In this document: piece after piece, positions 43,891 to 57,993 of the stretch
How the letters are laid out: every line of letters starts with the position of its first letter
Position numbering within the stretch: position 1 is the stretch's first letter
Origin: Vreelandella nigrificans
GTDB taxonomy: Bacteria; Pseudomonadota; Gammaproteobacteria; Pseudomonadales; Halomonadaceae
DNA length: 64,000 nt
Assembly (NCBI RefSeq): GCF_002374315.1
Contig: NZ_NWUX01000009.1
Location: forward strand, 1 to 64,000
Reading direction: 5' to 3'
The notes under the pieces: generated by a model
The model's input: only the letters and a program-made list of their open reading frames with translations
What the model was told of the DNA's origin: nothing
The model's database searches: none
Program-made: the position numbers and the translations under genes

Positions 43891-44371
43891 GGGATACCTC
43901 CTGCTGCGCGGCGGCATTGATTACCACAGCACGCTGAGCGGCTTGCAGAATCTCCACATGAGTACCACAGCGGCAGAGGTTATGCTCAAGGGCCGCACGT
44001 ATCTGTTGAGTAGAGGGCTGCTCGTTATGATTGAGCAGCGCACGAATCGCCATAATCATACCGTTTAAGCAGTAACCACACTGGGCTGCTTGTGCCTCGA
44101 TGAATGCCTGCTGCACGGGATCAAGCTGACCATTCTGAGCAAGACCATCAAGTGTTGTAATGTCATGGTCAACGGCGGCGGATACGGGCAACACGCAAGT
44201 GCGTGCGATCATGCCACCAATCAGCACGCTACACGCGCCGCACTCGCCCAAACCGCAGCCATATTTAGGCCCATTGAGCGCTAGGTCATTACGCAACACA
44301 TTGAGCAGCGGGGTCTGCGGCGGTACCGACAGCTCATGCCTCTTACCATTGACTGTTAGCTTTAGCGTCAT
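43883..44371 (-). CDS. nicA: Nicotinate hydroxylase small [2Fe-2S] subunit
   Basis: A 162-residue protein with two [2Fe-2S] clusters, the electron-transfer subunit of nicotinate dehydrogenase (hydroxylating), which makes 6-hydroxynicotinate. The plant-ferredoxin-like cluster is in YGCGLGECGACSVLIGG with the fourth Cys in ARTCVLP. The second cluster uses QCGYCLNGM and HNLCRCGTHVEI. The length and order are normal for XdhC/IorA-type small subunits. It is first in the minus-strand operon, divergent from nicC across 473 bp. It overlaps the start of the cytochrome-fused subunit. It is the only small subunit of this type in the window, so it must serve the molybdenum subunit encoded at 49031 as well. 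Confidence 0.93.
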   Translation of the reverse strand: MTLKLTVNGKRHELSVPPQTPLLNVLRNDLALNGPKYGCGLGECGACSVLIGGMIARTCVLPVSAAVDHDITTLDGLAQNGQLDPVQQAFIEAQAAQCGYCLNGMIMAIRALLNHNEQPSTQQIRAALEHNLCRCGTHVEILQAAQRAVVINAAAQQEVSHE

Positions 44372-46820
<2,449 letters not shown>

Positions 46821-46829
46821 CAAAGGCTA

Positions 46830-47603
46830 ATGATCATGACACAAAGCTCTATGACCAAAACATATCGTATCGGACAGATCGTCCCCAGCTCTAATATCAC
46901 CATGGAGACCGAGATCCCCGCGATGCTGGCGGCGCGACAATTAATTCGGCCGGAGCGTTTTACCTTCCACTCCAGCCGTATGCGTATGAAAACCGTCAGC
47001 AAGGACGAGCTGGCCGCTATGGATGCGGAGTCTGACCGTTGCGCACTGGAGCTGTCTGACGCGGCCGTCGATGTCATGGGCTACGCCTGTCTGGTGGCTA
47101 TCATGGCCATGGGTCCCGGCTATCATCGTGAATCCCAGCAGCGGCTACGCAGCCGTACTGAGGAAAATGGCTGTGATACGCCGGTAGTGACCAGCGCAGG
47201 CGCTCTGGTGGATGCCCTGGGTGTGATGAACGCCAAGCGTGTGGTAGTGGTGGCACCCTATATGAAACCGCTGACCGAGATGGTGGTGGAGTATATCCGC
47301 CAGGAGGGCATTGAGGTGGTTGATTACCGAGCACTTGAGATTCCCAACAACCTGGATGTTGCTCGTCACGACCCCGCCAATCTCCCCGAGATTGTTACTA
47401 GTCTCGACTTAAGCAATGTCGATGCGATTGTGCTATCAGCCTGTGTGCAAATGCCATCTCTGCCTGCTGTCGCCAAGGTAGAAGCCCTAACCGGTAAGCC
47501 GGTGGTAACTGCTGCTATCGCGACCACCTACGCCATGCTTAAGGCGCTCGACCTGGAGCCCATTGTTCCGGGTGCGGGCGCGCTCTTGTCAGGGGCTTAC
47601 TAG
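46830..47603 (+). CDS. nicE: Maleate cis-trans isomerase
   Basis: A 257-residue Asp/Glu-racemase-superfamily enzyme that converts maleate to fumarate, the last nicotinate-pathway step before the TCA cycle. The two catalytic cysteines are Cys87 (DVMGYACLVAIMAMG) and Cys205 (IVLSACVQMPSLPAV). Their spacing of 118 residues equals that of NicE Cys82 and Cys200 as I remember it. IGQIVPSSNITMETEIPAML at the N-terminus is the usual maleate isomerase opening. The start could be ATG 46830 or ATG 46836; a weak AAAGG precedes both. It lies 9 bp after nicD and 11 bp before nicF. Confidence 0.94.
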   Translation: MIMTQSSMTKTYRIGQIVPSSNITMETEIPAMLAARQLIRPERFTFHSSRMRMKTVSKDELAAMDAESDRCALELSDAAVDVMGYACLVAIMAMGPGYHRESQQRLRSRTEENGCDTPVVTSAGALVDALGVMNAKRVVVVAPYMKPLTEMVVEYIRQEGIEVVDYRALEIPNNLDVARHDPANLPEIVTSLDLSNVDAIVLSACVQMPSLPAVAKVEALTGKPVVTAAIATTYAMLKALDLEPIVPGAGALLSGAY

Positions 47604-47614
47604 GAGATAGCGCC

Positions 47615-48295
47615 ATGACGAATCCCAGCCAAGCAATCAGCAGCAGCGGTGTTAGTGACAGCTCTTTAGATGACAGCTTAGATAACAACTACAAAGGCGT
47701 CTGGGATGGACGTATTGGTTTTGGTAAAAAACCCGTGTTGCTGGTCGTTGATTTTATGCAGGGCTATACCACCCCCCGCTCGCCGCTATTTGCCCAGGGA
47801 GTGGTGGATGCCGTAGCCAATATGCCGCCACTCCTGAACACCGCGCGGCGGACGGGCACGCCCGTTATCCACACCAATATTCTTTATCACGCTCCGGACC
47901 AAATGGATGGCGGCATCTGGGTAAAGAAAGCACCGGTGATGCGGGCCATGGTGGCAGGTAATCCCTATGCGGCGTTCTGCCCTGAGGTAACACCTAACGA
48001 CGACGAACTGGTGATGACCAAGCAGTATGCCAGCGCCTTCTTTGGTACTTCGCTGGCCTCAACGCTCGTTGCGATGGGTATCGATACATTGATCATCACC
48101 GGCTGCTCCACCAGCGGCTGCATCCGCGCCACCGCAGTGGATGGCCTGCAATATGGGTTTCGCGTGATGGTCATTCGTGACTGTGTCGGCGACCGCCACC
48201 CAGCGCCCCATGAGGCCAACCTATTTGATATCGATAGTAAGTATGGTGATGTGATAGGGCTGGATGAGGCGTTAGGCTACTTAATGAGCCGCTAA
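47615..48295 (+). CDS. nicF: Maleamate amidohydrolase
   Basis: A 226-residue cysteine hydrolase of the isochorismatase family that deaminates maleamate to maleate and ammonia. The catalytic triad is Asp46 (LLVVDFMQGYT), Lys136 (LVMTKQYASAFFGT) and Cys169 (ITGCSTSGCIRATA). The N-terminal 25 residues are Ser/Asp-rich and unstructured by eye, which occurs in other members. It is last in nicC-D-E-F, and its product is the substrate of NicE. No clear terminator follows before the convergent nicR gene 43 bp away. Confidence 0.93.
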   Translation: MTNPSQAISSSGVSDSSLDDSLDNNYKGVWDGRIGFGKKPVLLVVDFMQGYTTPRSPLFAQGVVDAVANMPPLLNTARRTGTPVIHTNILYHAPDQMDGGIWVKKAPVMRAMVAGNPYAAFCPEVTPNDDELVMTKQYASAFFGTSLASTLVAMGIDTLIITGCSTSGCIRATAVDGLQYGFRVMVIRDCVGDRHPAPHEANLFDIDSKYGDVIGLDEALGYLMSR

Positions 48296-48338
48296 CGTGC
48301 CACTTGCAGTGAAGGTGGGATTCCCCACCTTTACGATA

Positions 48339-48821
48339 TCATCCATCCGCATTCATTTTTTCCAGCAGGTGCATTAAGGCAACTCGTTCCGCTGGATTGA
48401 GGTTTTTCATGGTCTGATCACTGATCTGCTTGGCATTAGGCACCATTTCTTCTACCAGTGAGGCCCCCGGCTCGGTGATCACGACCATGACTTTACGCTG
48501 ATCGTTAGGATCGGTGGTTAAGGTAATCCATTCACGCGCTTTGAGGCGTTTAATAACACCACGGATTGTCGCAGGGTCTATCGCCGTGGCGTTGACGATT
48601 TCGGTCAGTGAACTGGGGCCTCGTTCCATCACTGTACACAGCGTGACAAACTGGATGGCCGTTAACTGTTTATCGCTACTGTAGCGCTGAAAAATGGCCG
48701 TATGCCGCTGGTAGGCTTTACGTAGTAGATGGCCCACTTGTTCAGAAAAATCATACCCCTGCTCTGAAGGGGTGGGGTGCTCGCCGGAAGACGAGTGATT
48801 GAGCGCACTATCCATTGTCAT
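48339..48821 (-). CDS. nicR: MarR-family regulator of the nicotinate cluster
   Basis: A 160-residue MarR-type winged-helix protein. Core features are VGHLLRKAYQRHTAIFQRYSSDKQLTAIQFVTLCTVMERGPSSLTEI, the recognition helix DPATIRGVIKRLKAREWITLTTDPNDQRKVMVVIT (the DxR wing), and a helical tail for dimerisation. In Pseudomonas NicR is a MarR-type repressor that responds to 6-hydroxynicotinate; position between nicF and the second molybdenum-subunit gene supports the same here. The ATG at 48819-48821 has AAGG upstream, and an alternative ATG lies two codons in. Its likely sites are the palindromes at 44697-44716 and in the 209-bp gap upstream of its own gene. Confidence 0.88.
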   Translation of the reverse strand: MTMDSALNHSSSGEHPTPSEQGYDFSEQVGHLLRKAYQRHTAIFQRYSSDKQLTAIQFVTLCTVMERGPSSLTEIVNATAIDPATIRGVIKRLKAREWITLTTDPNDQRKVMVVITEPGASLVEEMVPNAKQISDQTMKNLNPAERVALMHLLEKMNADG

Positions 48822-49030
48822 TATCTATCCTTAAATATTGGCGACGTCGTAAATCGAGTATGGCATTGGTTATCACGATGATGCATTAACGTATGAAATA
48901 CTGCTTGCTCTGAATCAATCCAGCATGCTTTTATGGCGTACACACTACAATTTTATCTTAATTTTTGCCAAGTACTCAGCTCAAACTGACACAATCACAC
49001 GAAACTCAGAGCTTGCTCGGGAGGCACGTT

Positions 49031-51304
49031 ATGGCTGTTAAATCAGACTTTACAAGACAGTCACTGCTGCTTGACCCCGACCTTCTGGTTATCTATCGAG
49101 ACCCAATCACACCTCCCAAGCCTGCGCCAGGACAACCGGGCACACACTCGGAATTCACCCCACTCGAGCCCGAAATCTTCATTGCTGTATTGAGCGACGG
49201 ACATATCCTCGCATTCAACGGACACGTGGATTTAGGCACCGGCATACGCACGGCACTGGCGCAAATTGTCGCTGAAGAGTTAAGCGTGCCTTTTGACAAC
49301 GTCACGATGGTACTGGGCAACCCCTTTGAGGTACCCAATCAAGGGCCTACTATTGCCAGCGCGACCATACAAATCACCGCCGAACCACTGCGCCGAGCAG
49401 CGGCGCAAGCGCGGGAATATCTGCTCACGCTGGCGGCACGCCACCTGAACGTCGAGCGCGAGGCACTTCGCTGCCAAGACGGGTATATACAACACACTAG
49501 CGATAAGCACCTTGCATCAGTTAGCTATGGCAAGCTGCTCGTCGGTGCCCGACATGCGCTGAAATTAGCTGACAGCGCCCCTCTTAAGTCAATTAGCGAT
49601 TACACATTAGTAGGACTACCTACCTCTCGTGTGGATATACCTGACAAAGCCACCGGAAAATTAACCTTTGTGCATGATCTACGCCTACCCGACATGCTAC
49701 ATGGGCGTGTCATTCGTCCACCTTATGTGGGCTACGACAGCGGTGATTTTATGGGTGACAGCTTAGTAGCTGTCGACGAAAGCTCCGTGACGCACTTGCC
49801 GGGTGTGGTTAGCGTCGTCGTCATAGGCGACTTCGTGGGCGTTGTGGCTGAGCGGGAAGAGCAAGCCGCAGAAGCTGCAAGGCAGCTCAAGATTGAGTGG
49901 CGCCCTATCCCAGGCCTGCCCCAATTGGATAATATCGAGCAAGCGCTGCTGGAGCTACCCAGCAAGCAACGCGTACTGCTCGAAGAGGGCGATGTAGACA
50001 GCGCCCTTGCCGCTGCAGACCAACCGCTCAGTCGCCACTACGTTTGGCCTTTTCAACTGCATGGCTCCATAGGCCCCTCTTGCTCTGTTGCCAATGCCAA
50101 GAAGGACGCACTACACCTTTGGTCAGGCACCCAGAACCCACATAGCCTACGAGCCGATCTCGCCCGCCTTACCGGCTTAGATGAAAGTGTCATTACGATT
50201 ACCCGCATGGAGGCCTCGGGCTGCTATGGACGCAACTGCGCTGACGACGTTGGCGCCGATGCGGTGCTGCTTTCCCAGGCGGTGGGGCGCCCGGTGCGTG
50301 TACAATTAACCCGCGAGCAGGAGCACACCTGGGAACCTAAGGGGGCAGCCCAATACATGGCCATTCAGGGTGGTTTGAATACCGACGGCAGCCCTGCTGG
50401 TTATCGCTTTAGCACTCGCTACCCCTCTAACAGCGCACCGACGCTTGCGCTACTACTAACCGGGGCCGTTCCTCCTATCGATATCCCCTTTGAGATGGGT
50501 GACCGAACATCGGTACCGCCTTACCGCTACCCCCATCGGCAGATTATCTGTGAGGACGTGCCCACCCTGGTGCGTGCCTCCTGGCTACGCGGTGTCTCAG
50601 CGCTACCCAACACTTTTGCTCACGAAAGCTATATCGATGAACTTGCCTATTTGGCGGACGAAGATCCTGTCGCCTATCGGTTGCGTTACCTAACTGACGC
50701 CCGCGCCCGCGAGCTTGTCGAAGCACTAATTAACCGCGCGAACTGGCAACCCGGCATTGCCAACGCCAATCCAGCCAGCAATGGCGATTGGCGCTATGGC
50801 CGCGGCTTTGCTTATGCCCAATACGTGCATAGTAAATTCCCTGGCTTTGGTGCTGCGCTAGCTGCTTGGATCATTGAGCTTAAGGTGAATGTGCAGAGCG
50901 GCCGAATCGTCGTCGAACAGCTATACGTAGGCCAGGATGCCGGTCTCATGGTAAATCCCGCTGGGGTGCGACATCAGGTGCATGGCAACGTGATCCAGAT
51001 GCTCAGCCGCACGTTAAAGGAACGAGTCACCTTTGAAGATGGCCTACCTACCAGCAAAGAGTGGGGTGGATACCCAATCTTGCGTTTCTCTGAGCTTCCT
51101 CCCATCGACGTCATGCTGCTTGATCGACCTGAGCTGCCGCCATTAGGCGTCGGTGAGTCCACCTCACTGCCTGGCGCCCCTGCAATAGCTAACGCCCTCT
51201 TCGATGCCACGGGGGCTCGTTTTACGCACCCTCCCTTTACCCCTGAAACAGTGCGCGACGTATTAAAAGGGTATTTTCAGCAGCCGTTGGAGGCAGTCCT
51301 TTAA
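49031..51304 (+). CDS. nicB: Intact molybdopterin-binding catalytic subunit of the nicotinate hydroxylase
   Basis: A 757-residue large subunit of a xanthine-dehydrogenase-family hydroxylase, closest in layout to isoquinoline 1-oxidoreductase beta. The N-terminal cofactor domain has GHVDLGTGIRTALAQIVAEEL and GPTIASATIQITAEPLR. A hammerhead domain (GRVIRPPYVGYDSGDFMG) follows near residue 225. The central Mo-binding part has TQNPHSLRADLARLTG and GCYGRNCADDVGADAVLLSQ. The C-terminal catalytic segment PPLGVGESTSLPGAPAIANALFDATG carries the active-site Glu. It has no cytochrome domain. ATG 49031 follows GGAGG by six bases; a longer TTG frame is rejected. The stop overlaps xdhC (TAATG). I use the symbol for the catalytic role. 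The usual NicB is one fused chain, whereas here the heme part is on the protein at 40819-43890. Confidence 0.85.
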   Translation: MAVKSDFTRQSLLLDPDLLVIYRDPITPPKPAPGQPGTHSEFTPLEPEIFIAVLSDGHILAFNGHVDLGTGIRTALAQIVAEELSVPFDNVTMVLGNPFEVPNQGPTIASATIQITAEPLRRAAAQAREYLLTLAARHLNVEREALRCQDGYIQHTSDKHLASVSYGKLLVGARHALKLADSAPLKSISDYTLVGLPTSRVDIPDKATGKLTFVHDLRLPDMLHGRVIRPPYVGYDSGDFMGDSLVAVDESSVTHLPGVVSVVVIGDFVGVVAEREEQAAEAARQLKIEWRPIPGLPQLDNIEQALLELPSKQRVLLEEGDVDSALAAADQPLSRHYVWPFQLHGSIGPSCSVANAKKDALHLWSGTQNPHSLRADLARLTGLDESVITITRMEASGCYGRNCADDVGADAVLLSQAVGRPVRVQLTREQEHTWEPKGAAQYMAIQGGLNTDGSPAGYRFSTRYPSNSAPTLALLLTGAVPPIDIPFEMGDRTSVPPYRYPHRQIICEDVPTLVRASWLRGVSALPNTFAHESYIDELAYLADEDPVAYRLRYLTDARARELVEALINRANWQPGIANANPASNGDWRYGRGFAYAQYVHSKFPGFGAALAAWIIELKVNVQSGRIVVEQLYVGQDAGLMVNPAGVRHQVHGNVIQMLSRTLKERVTFEDGLPTSKEWGGYPILRFSELPPIDVMLLDRPELPPLGVGESTSLPGAPAIANALFDATGARFTHPPFTPETVRDVLKGYFQQPLEAVL

Positions 51305-52272
51305 TGCACCACCTAGATCTACAGGTGATTGAGCGCGCACTTAAATGGGCCAACCAGGGGGTGACCGTGTGGCTCTGTACGGTACTGAAAACCTTTGGTT
51401 CGTCACCTAGGGAACCAGGCGCCATGCTGGTCACCTGTCAAACAGGTGAATACGTGGGTTCACTGTCAGGTGGATGTGTCGAAGAAAACTTTATCGTCCG
51501 GCTCCAAAATGGCGCGTTTGACGAGCCAGTGCAGCGGGTGCGCTATGGTGGTGAGGATAGCCCAACAGATATCCGTTTACCCTGTGGAGGCAGCCTTGAA
51601 GTGCTGGTTGAGCGGCTAGTGCCAAACACCGAAAACCTCATCCACCTGGAAGTGATGCATGCCACTCTACTGGGTCGCCAACCGCTAGCCCGCTGCGTCA
51701 GGCTGGATGGCAGCGGTAAGCGCTTTAACCCCTCAAATAACACCGAGCCTGCCGTTACTTTCGATACGGCTAGCGTCAATATCCGCATCGGCCCTGCGTT
51801 ACGACTGATTATCGCGGGGGTCTCCTCAATCTCATCCCCCTGTGCACTATTTGCCCAATCGCTCGGCTTTGAAGTGATCGTTTGCGATCCCAGAGATGGG
51901 ATCCGGAAGAACTTCAACATACCCGGCGTAGAAGTACAGGCAGTGCTGCCCTCTGTATTTATCGCCTCAGGCGCTTGCCACGCTAACACTGCCGTTGTCG
52001 CTTTGACCCACGATCCGCGTATTGATGATTTAGCGATAATTGAGGCCGTTCGTACGGAGGCGTTCTACATTGGCGTGATGGGCTCCCAGCAAACCTCGCA
52101 ACAGCGTGCCAAAAGGCTGCTACGTTCCGGAGGTCTGACGGAAACCCAAGTAGCAAGAATCGCCATGCCGATTGGGCTCAATCTGGGTAGCAAAACACCG
52201 GCTGAGATAGCACTAGCCGTGATGGCCGATATTGTTCGCCTCTATCGTGGGAAAGAGCGCCATGCCTTGTAG
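51304..52272 (+). CDS. xdhC: XdhC/CoxI-family molybdenum-enzyme maturation protein
   Basis: A 322-residue chaperone that binds molybdenum cofactor, promotes its sulfuration and delivers it to xanthine-dehydrogenase-family enzymes. The N-terminal XdhC_CoxI domain reads VWLCTVLKTFGSSPREPGAMLV and GEYVGSLSGGCVEENFI, with DIRLPCGGSLEVLVERL. The C-terminal Rossmann domain has LIIAGVSSISSPCALFAQSLGFEVIVCDPRDG and FYIGVMGSQQTSQQRAKRL. The motif IAMPIGLNLGSKTPAEIALAVMADI ends the protein. Its start overlaps the stop of the molybdenum subunit, so it is dedicated to that enzyme. It overlaps the following cytidylyltransferase gene by 11 bases. Confidence 0.93.
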   Translation: MHHLDLQVIERALKWANQGVTVWLCTVLKTFGSSPREPGAMLVTCQTGEYVGSLSGGCVEENFIVRLQNGAFDEPVQRVRYGGEDSPTDIRLPCGGSLEVLVERLVPNTENLIHLEVMHATLLGRQPLARCVRLDGSGKRFNPSNNTEPAVTFDTASVNIRIGPALRLIIAGVSSISSPCALFAQSLGFEVIVCDPRDGIRKNFNIPGVEVQAVLPSVFIASGACHANTAVVALTHDPRIDDLAIIEAVRTEAFYIGVMGSQQTSQQRAKRLLRSGGLTETQVARIAMPIGLNLGSKTPAEIALAVMADIVRLYRGKERHAL

Positions 52273-52852
52273 TGATGTTATCGTCATCGTGATGGCAGCA
52301 GGCCAATCAAGCCGCTTTGGCAGTGATAAAAGAGTCGCCAAACTGAGTAGCGGAGAAACACTACTTAACACCACTTTACTGACTATCCAGAAACACTTCT
52401 TACATAGCTGCGTTGTGATTAAACCCGAAGATAACGCCCAATCACTTGGCCTATCATTAATGACTCCCACCATTATTAGCCCTCACAGCTATTTAGGTCT
52501 GGGATTCAGTATCAGTGATGCTTTCACACATTTAATCCAAGATAAAGATATGCACCACTATCGTGCTGCGGCGATATGGCTTGGAGACTTACCGTGGGTA
52601 AGTCTTAAAACATGCAGCTTATTAACCAAACTGGCCTCTCCAGAGAGCATCATACAGCCGCTACACCAAGGAAAACCGGGGCATCCCGTTATTTTTGGGA
52701 GAAAATTTTGGTGTGAGCTAGCACATTTAGACAACGAAAAAGGCGCAAACTCCGTCATTAAAAAGTATAGCAACCGTATTGTTAACGTCACAACAAGCGA
52801 CCCAGGCGTGTGCTCTGACGTCGACTACCCTGATGATTTAATCAAACTATAA
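52262..52852 (+). CDS. mocA: MocA-type molybdenum cofactor nucleotidyltransferase
   Basis: A 196-residue NTP-transferase of the MobA/MocA family. The nucleotide-binding signature is IVMAAGQSSRFGSDKRVAKL near the N-terminus; later blocks are IWLGDLPWVSL (Mg-binding Asp), QGKPGHPVIFGRKFWCEL and SDVDYPDDLIKL. It probably adds CMP to Mo-molybdopterin, as expected for enzymes of the xanthine-dehydrogenase family that use the cytosine dinucleotide cofactor. The choice of CTP over GTP is inferred from context. The ATG at 52262 lies inside the end of xdhC. The gene's codon use is more AT-rich than its neighbours, and an AT-rich 199-bp gap follows. Confidence 0.85.
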   Translation: MPCSDVIVIVMAAGQSSRFGSDKRVAKLSSGETLLNTTLLTIQKHFLHSCVVIKPEDNAQSLGLSLMTPTIISPHSYLGLGFSISDAFTHLIQDKDMHHYRAAAIWLGDLPWVSLKTCSLLTKLASPESIIQPLHQGKPGHPVIFGRKFWCELAHLDNEKGANSVIKKYSNRIVNVTTSDPGVCSDVDYPDDLIKL

Positions 52853-53051
52853 AACAACAAAAAGATACATGAACGCTATATAACAACCCAATAAAAATTA
52901 CATTAAAAGATGAAAATATTGAGCAAGCGCATTATCAGCCGCAAGTGAATAGCGGTAGTAGTATAACTTCCAGGGAACCATTAAACAGCCAGAGTATGAC
53001 ACTTACCAACCCGCCTGGGATCTACTTCTGGCCAACACTACGAGGCAACAA

Positions 53052-55043
53052 ATGAAAAAAATTTCTCGTCTTTCACTGACGCAGAAACTTCTGGCTGCGG
53101 TCGCCATTCCGCTATTTGTGGTGGCCATTATTCTCGGCATTGTCGTCAATCAACAGCTTAACCGGGCGGTCACTGACCTTGTGGAAAATGCGAGTACCAA
53201 CCAGGTAGAAGCACGTGCAGATGAAATCAGCCGCTGGATTGCAGGCCACCGTGATTGGATAGCCATATTGGCTCAAGACGAGCGGCTCGCAGAGGATTTT
53301 CCCATCAACGATCATTTGGGCTGGCTGGCAAAGCGGCATCCTGCAGGTACCACCATTGAATCGCTATTTTTCAGTAATGCAACGGGCGCTACCTTAACCC
53401 ATGCAGGTGTGGCACTGGATGTCACGGAGCGCGCTTATTTCAAAACCCTCGTCACCGAGGGCACCAGCGATAGCCTACTCATTGATCCTGTGGTCTCTAT
53501 GGTCAGCGGCCTGCCCACAGCGATTGTGGCCGACACAGTGTTTGATGAGCGTGACCATCGAGTAGGCTTACTGGGTATGACCGTTTCTATGGCGGCAGTC
53601 TCTGATATCACCTCAGCAATCGATGTAGGTGAAGGTAGCTACGGGTGGATGATTGACAGTCAGGGCCAAGTGATTGCGCACCCGGATGAAGACTCACGCA
53701 TGACGCTGAATTTCACCAGCGCCGACCAGCATGGCTACCAAGGTATGGATAACCTCAGCCAGGAGATGCTAAGTGGGACAGCGGGTTCGGGGGTGGTAAC
53801 ACTCCCTAATGGCCAACGCGACGCCATTATGTGGAGCCCAGTAGAGGGAACCTCATGGGTAGTCGGTGTGAATGTGCCCCTCAGCACCTTCACAGCGGTG
53901 ACTAGCGACCTGTTACGCTCTTTGCTTATTGCTGGCGCGCTGCTGCTTATTATTTTATTACTCATCGTCGCATATGCTGCTCGACGTGCGCTTGCCCCAA
54001 TTAAACAAACGGCCAGTGCCATGGCGGATATTGCCCAAGGAAAAGGTGATCTAACACGCCGTTTAGAAGCCAAAACCCAGGATGAAATTGGCGACCTTGC
54101 CCATGGGTTCAATGCTTTTGTAGAACGTATGCAGTCCACCCTTCAGGAAGTGCGCCAAAACGCTCGCACGGTATTGTCAGATGCCAGCGATATGGCAGCG
54201 GGTACTCAAGAGCTTTCGTCACGCACCGAACAAGCGGCGGCCAACCTCCAGGAAACATCTGCCTCAATGGAGCAAATTCACTCCACGGTCTCGCATACCT
54301 CCCAGGCTTCGGAACAGGCGAACAGCTTGGCCCTTGAAGCCGCTAGTGCCTCAGAGCGCGGCACTGAGTCCATGAACCACATGGAAGCCAAGATGTCTGC
54401 CATCAACGAATCCGCTAATAAAATCAGCAATATTATTGGCTTAATTGACTCGATTGCTTTTCAAACCAATATCTTGGCACTCAACGCATCCGTTGAAGCG
54501 GTCCGAGCCGGTGAGCAGGGCCGTGGGTTCGCCGTGGTTGCCAGTGAAGTACGCACATTGGCCAGCCGCTCAGCCTCGGCCGCTCACGATATTCGTGCTT
54601 TGATTGATATGTCCGTTACCCACTCAAAAGAAGGGGGCGACATCGTCAAGGCAGCGGCTGAACGCATGCAAGAAATTCGACAAAGCGTCACCCAGGTGTC
54701 GGATGTAATCGCTGAAATTGCTGCCGGTGCTCGGGAACAAACCACTGGCATCCAACAAGTCAACACAGCGGTTGCCGAGATGGATATGATGACCCAACAG
54801 AATGCTACCATGGTCAGTCAAAGTGCAACGCTTGCCTCTAACATGCGTGACAACGCTCAAAGGCTTGATCAATTGATGAGTGAGTTTGTGCTTAATGAAG
54901 GTGGCGCTTCCACCACCGCGCTGCCTTATACTGCATCTCACCAAGCGCGCCCTACCACAGGCGCTGCATTACCTCCAACACCCAAACGCCATACCCCGCC
55001 CGCTAAGCAAAAACATGAAGTAGCAGAGTGGGAAGCCTTCTAG
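53052..55043 (+). CDS. Methyl-accepting chemotaxis protein with dCache-type sensor
   Basis: A 663-residue chemoreceptor. A first transmembrane helix (LLAAVAIPLFVVAIILGIVV, about 13-32) is followed by a periplasmic double-Cache-like sensor domain (about 33-285, with VTERAYFKTL, DPVVSMVSGLPTAIVADTVFD and GSYGWMIDSQGQVIAHPDED). Next come a second helix (LLIAGALLLIILLLIVAYAA), a HAMP domain (ALAPIKQTASAMADIAQGKGDLTRRLEA) and the signalling hairpin IDSIAFQTNILALNASVEAVRAGEQGRGFAVVASEVR. The chain ends in EWEAF, a CheR/CheB-docking pentapeptide (xWxxF type), so adaptation methylation is likely. It lies directly beyond the nicotinate island on the same strand, separated by 199 bp. Sensing of a pyridine carboxylate is possible but only inferred. 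dCache domains bind many amino acids and organic acids. Confidence 0.92.
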   Translation: MKKISRLSLTQKLLAAVAIPLFVVAIILGIVVNQQLNRAVTDLVENASTNQVEARADEISRWIAGHRDWIAILAQDERLAEDFPINDHLGWLAKRHPAGTTIESLFFSNATGATLTHAGVALDVTERAYFKTLVTEGTSDSLLIDPVVSMVSGLPTAIVADTVFDERDHRVGLLGMTVSMAAVSDITSAIDVGEGSYGWMIDSQGQVIAHPDEDSRMTLNFTSADQHGYQGMDNLSQEMLSGTAGSGVVTLPNGQRDAIMWSPVEGTSWVVGVNVPLSTFTAVTSDLLRSLLIAGALLLIILLLIVAYAARRALAPIKQTASAMADIAQGKGDLTRRLEAKTQDEIGDLAHGFNAFVERMQSTLQEVRQNARTVLSDASDMAAGTQELSSRTEQAAANLQETSASMEQIHSTVSHTSQASEQANSLALEAASASERGTESMNHMEAKMSAINESANKISNIIGLIDSIAFQTNILALNASVEAVRAGEQGRGFAVVASEVRTLASRSASAAHDIRALIDMSVTHSKEGGDIVKAAAERMQEIRQSVTQVSDVIAEIAAGAREQTTGIQQVNTAVAEMDMMTQQNATMVSQSATLASNMRDNAQRLDQLMSEFVLNEGGASTTALPYTASHQARPTTGAALPPTPKRHTPPAKQKHEVAEWEAF

Positions 55044-55062
55044 CTCCTCATCATTAATAAAG

Positions 55063-55092
55063 CTAAAAGGCACTCGACTGGGTACCTTTTAG
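55063..55092 (+). repeat. Inverted repeat after the chemoreceptor gene
   Basis: CTAAAAGG (55063-55070) and CCTTTTAG (55085-55092) form an 8-bp perfect stem with a 14-base loop starting 20 bases after the stop codon. With the stronger hairpin at 55124-55149 it lies in the 133-bp gap between convergent genes. It could be a supplementary terminator. Confidence 0.45.
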
Positions 55093-55123
55093 TGGATACA
55101 CCTCGGTATAGCGCATAACAAAA

Positions 55124-55149
55124 AAACCCGCATCCAAAGATGCGGGTTT
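55124..55149. terminator. Bidirectional terminator between the MCP gene and katG
   Basis: An 11-bp perfect stem, AAACCCGCATC / GATGCGGGTTT, has a 4-base loop CAAA. It is flanked by A's on the left and T's on the right, so it can act on both strands. It lies between two convergent genes, 27 bases beyond the katG stop. Confidence 0.9.
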
Positions 55150-55176
55150 ACTTGCTTGCACTAGCACTCATGGTAT

Positions 55177-57993
<2,817 letters not shown>

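Noticed and set aside
43891-44000. Missing N-terminal domain of the cytochrome-fused NicB encoded further upstream
   Set aside because: The upstream region is nicA in another frame, and AGGAGG fixes the start at 43890, so the domain is truly absent and not lost by a frameshift.
48965-49030. TTG-initiated extension of the molybdenum subunit, possibly hiding a Tat signal
   Set aside because: No twin-arginine motif is seen in it, and ATG 49031 has GGAGG at ideal spacing.
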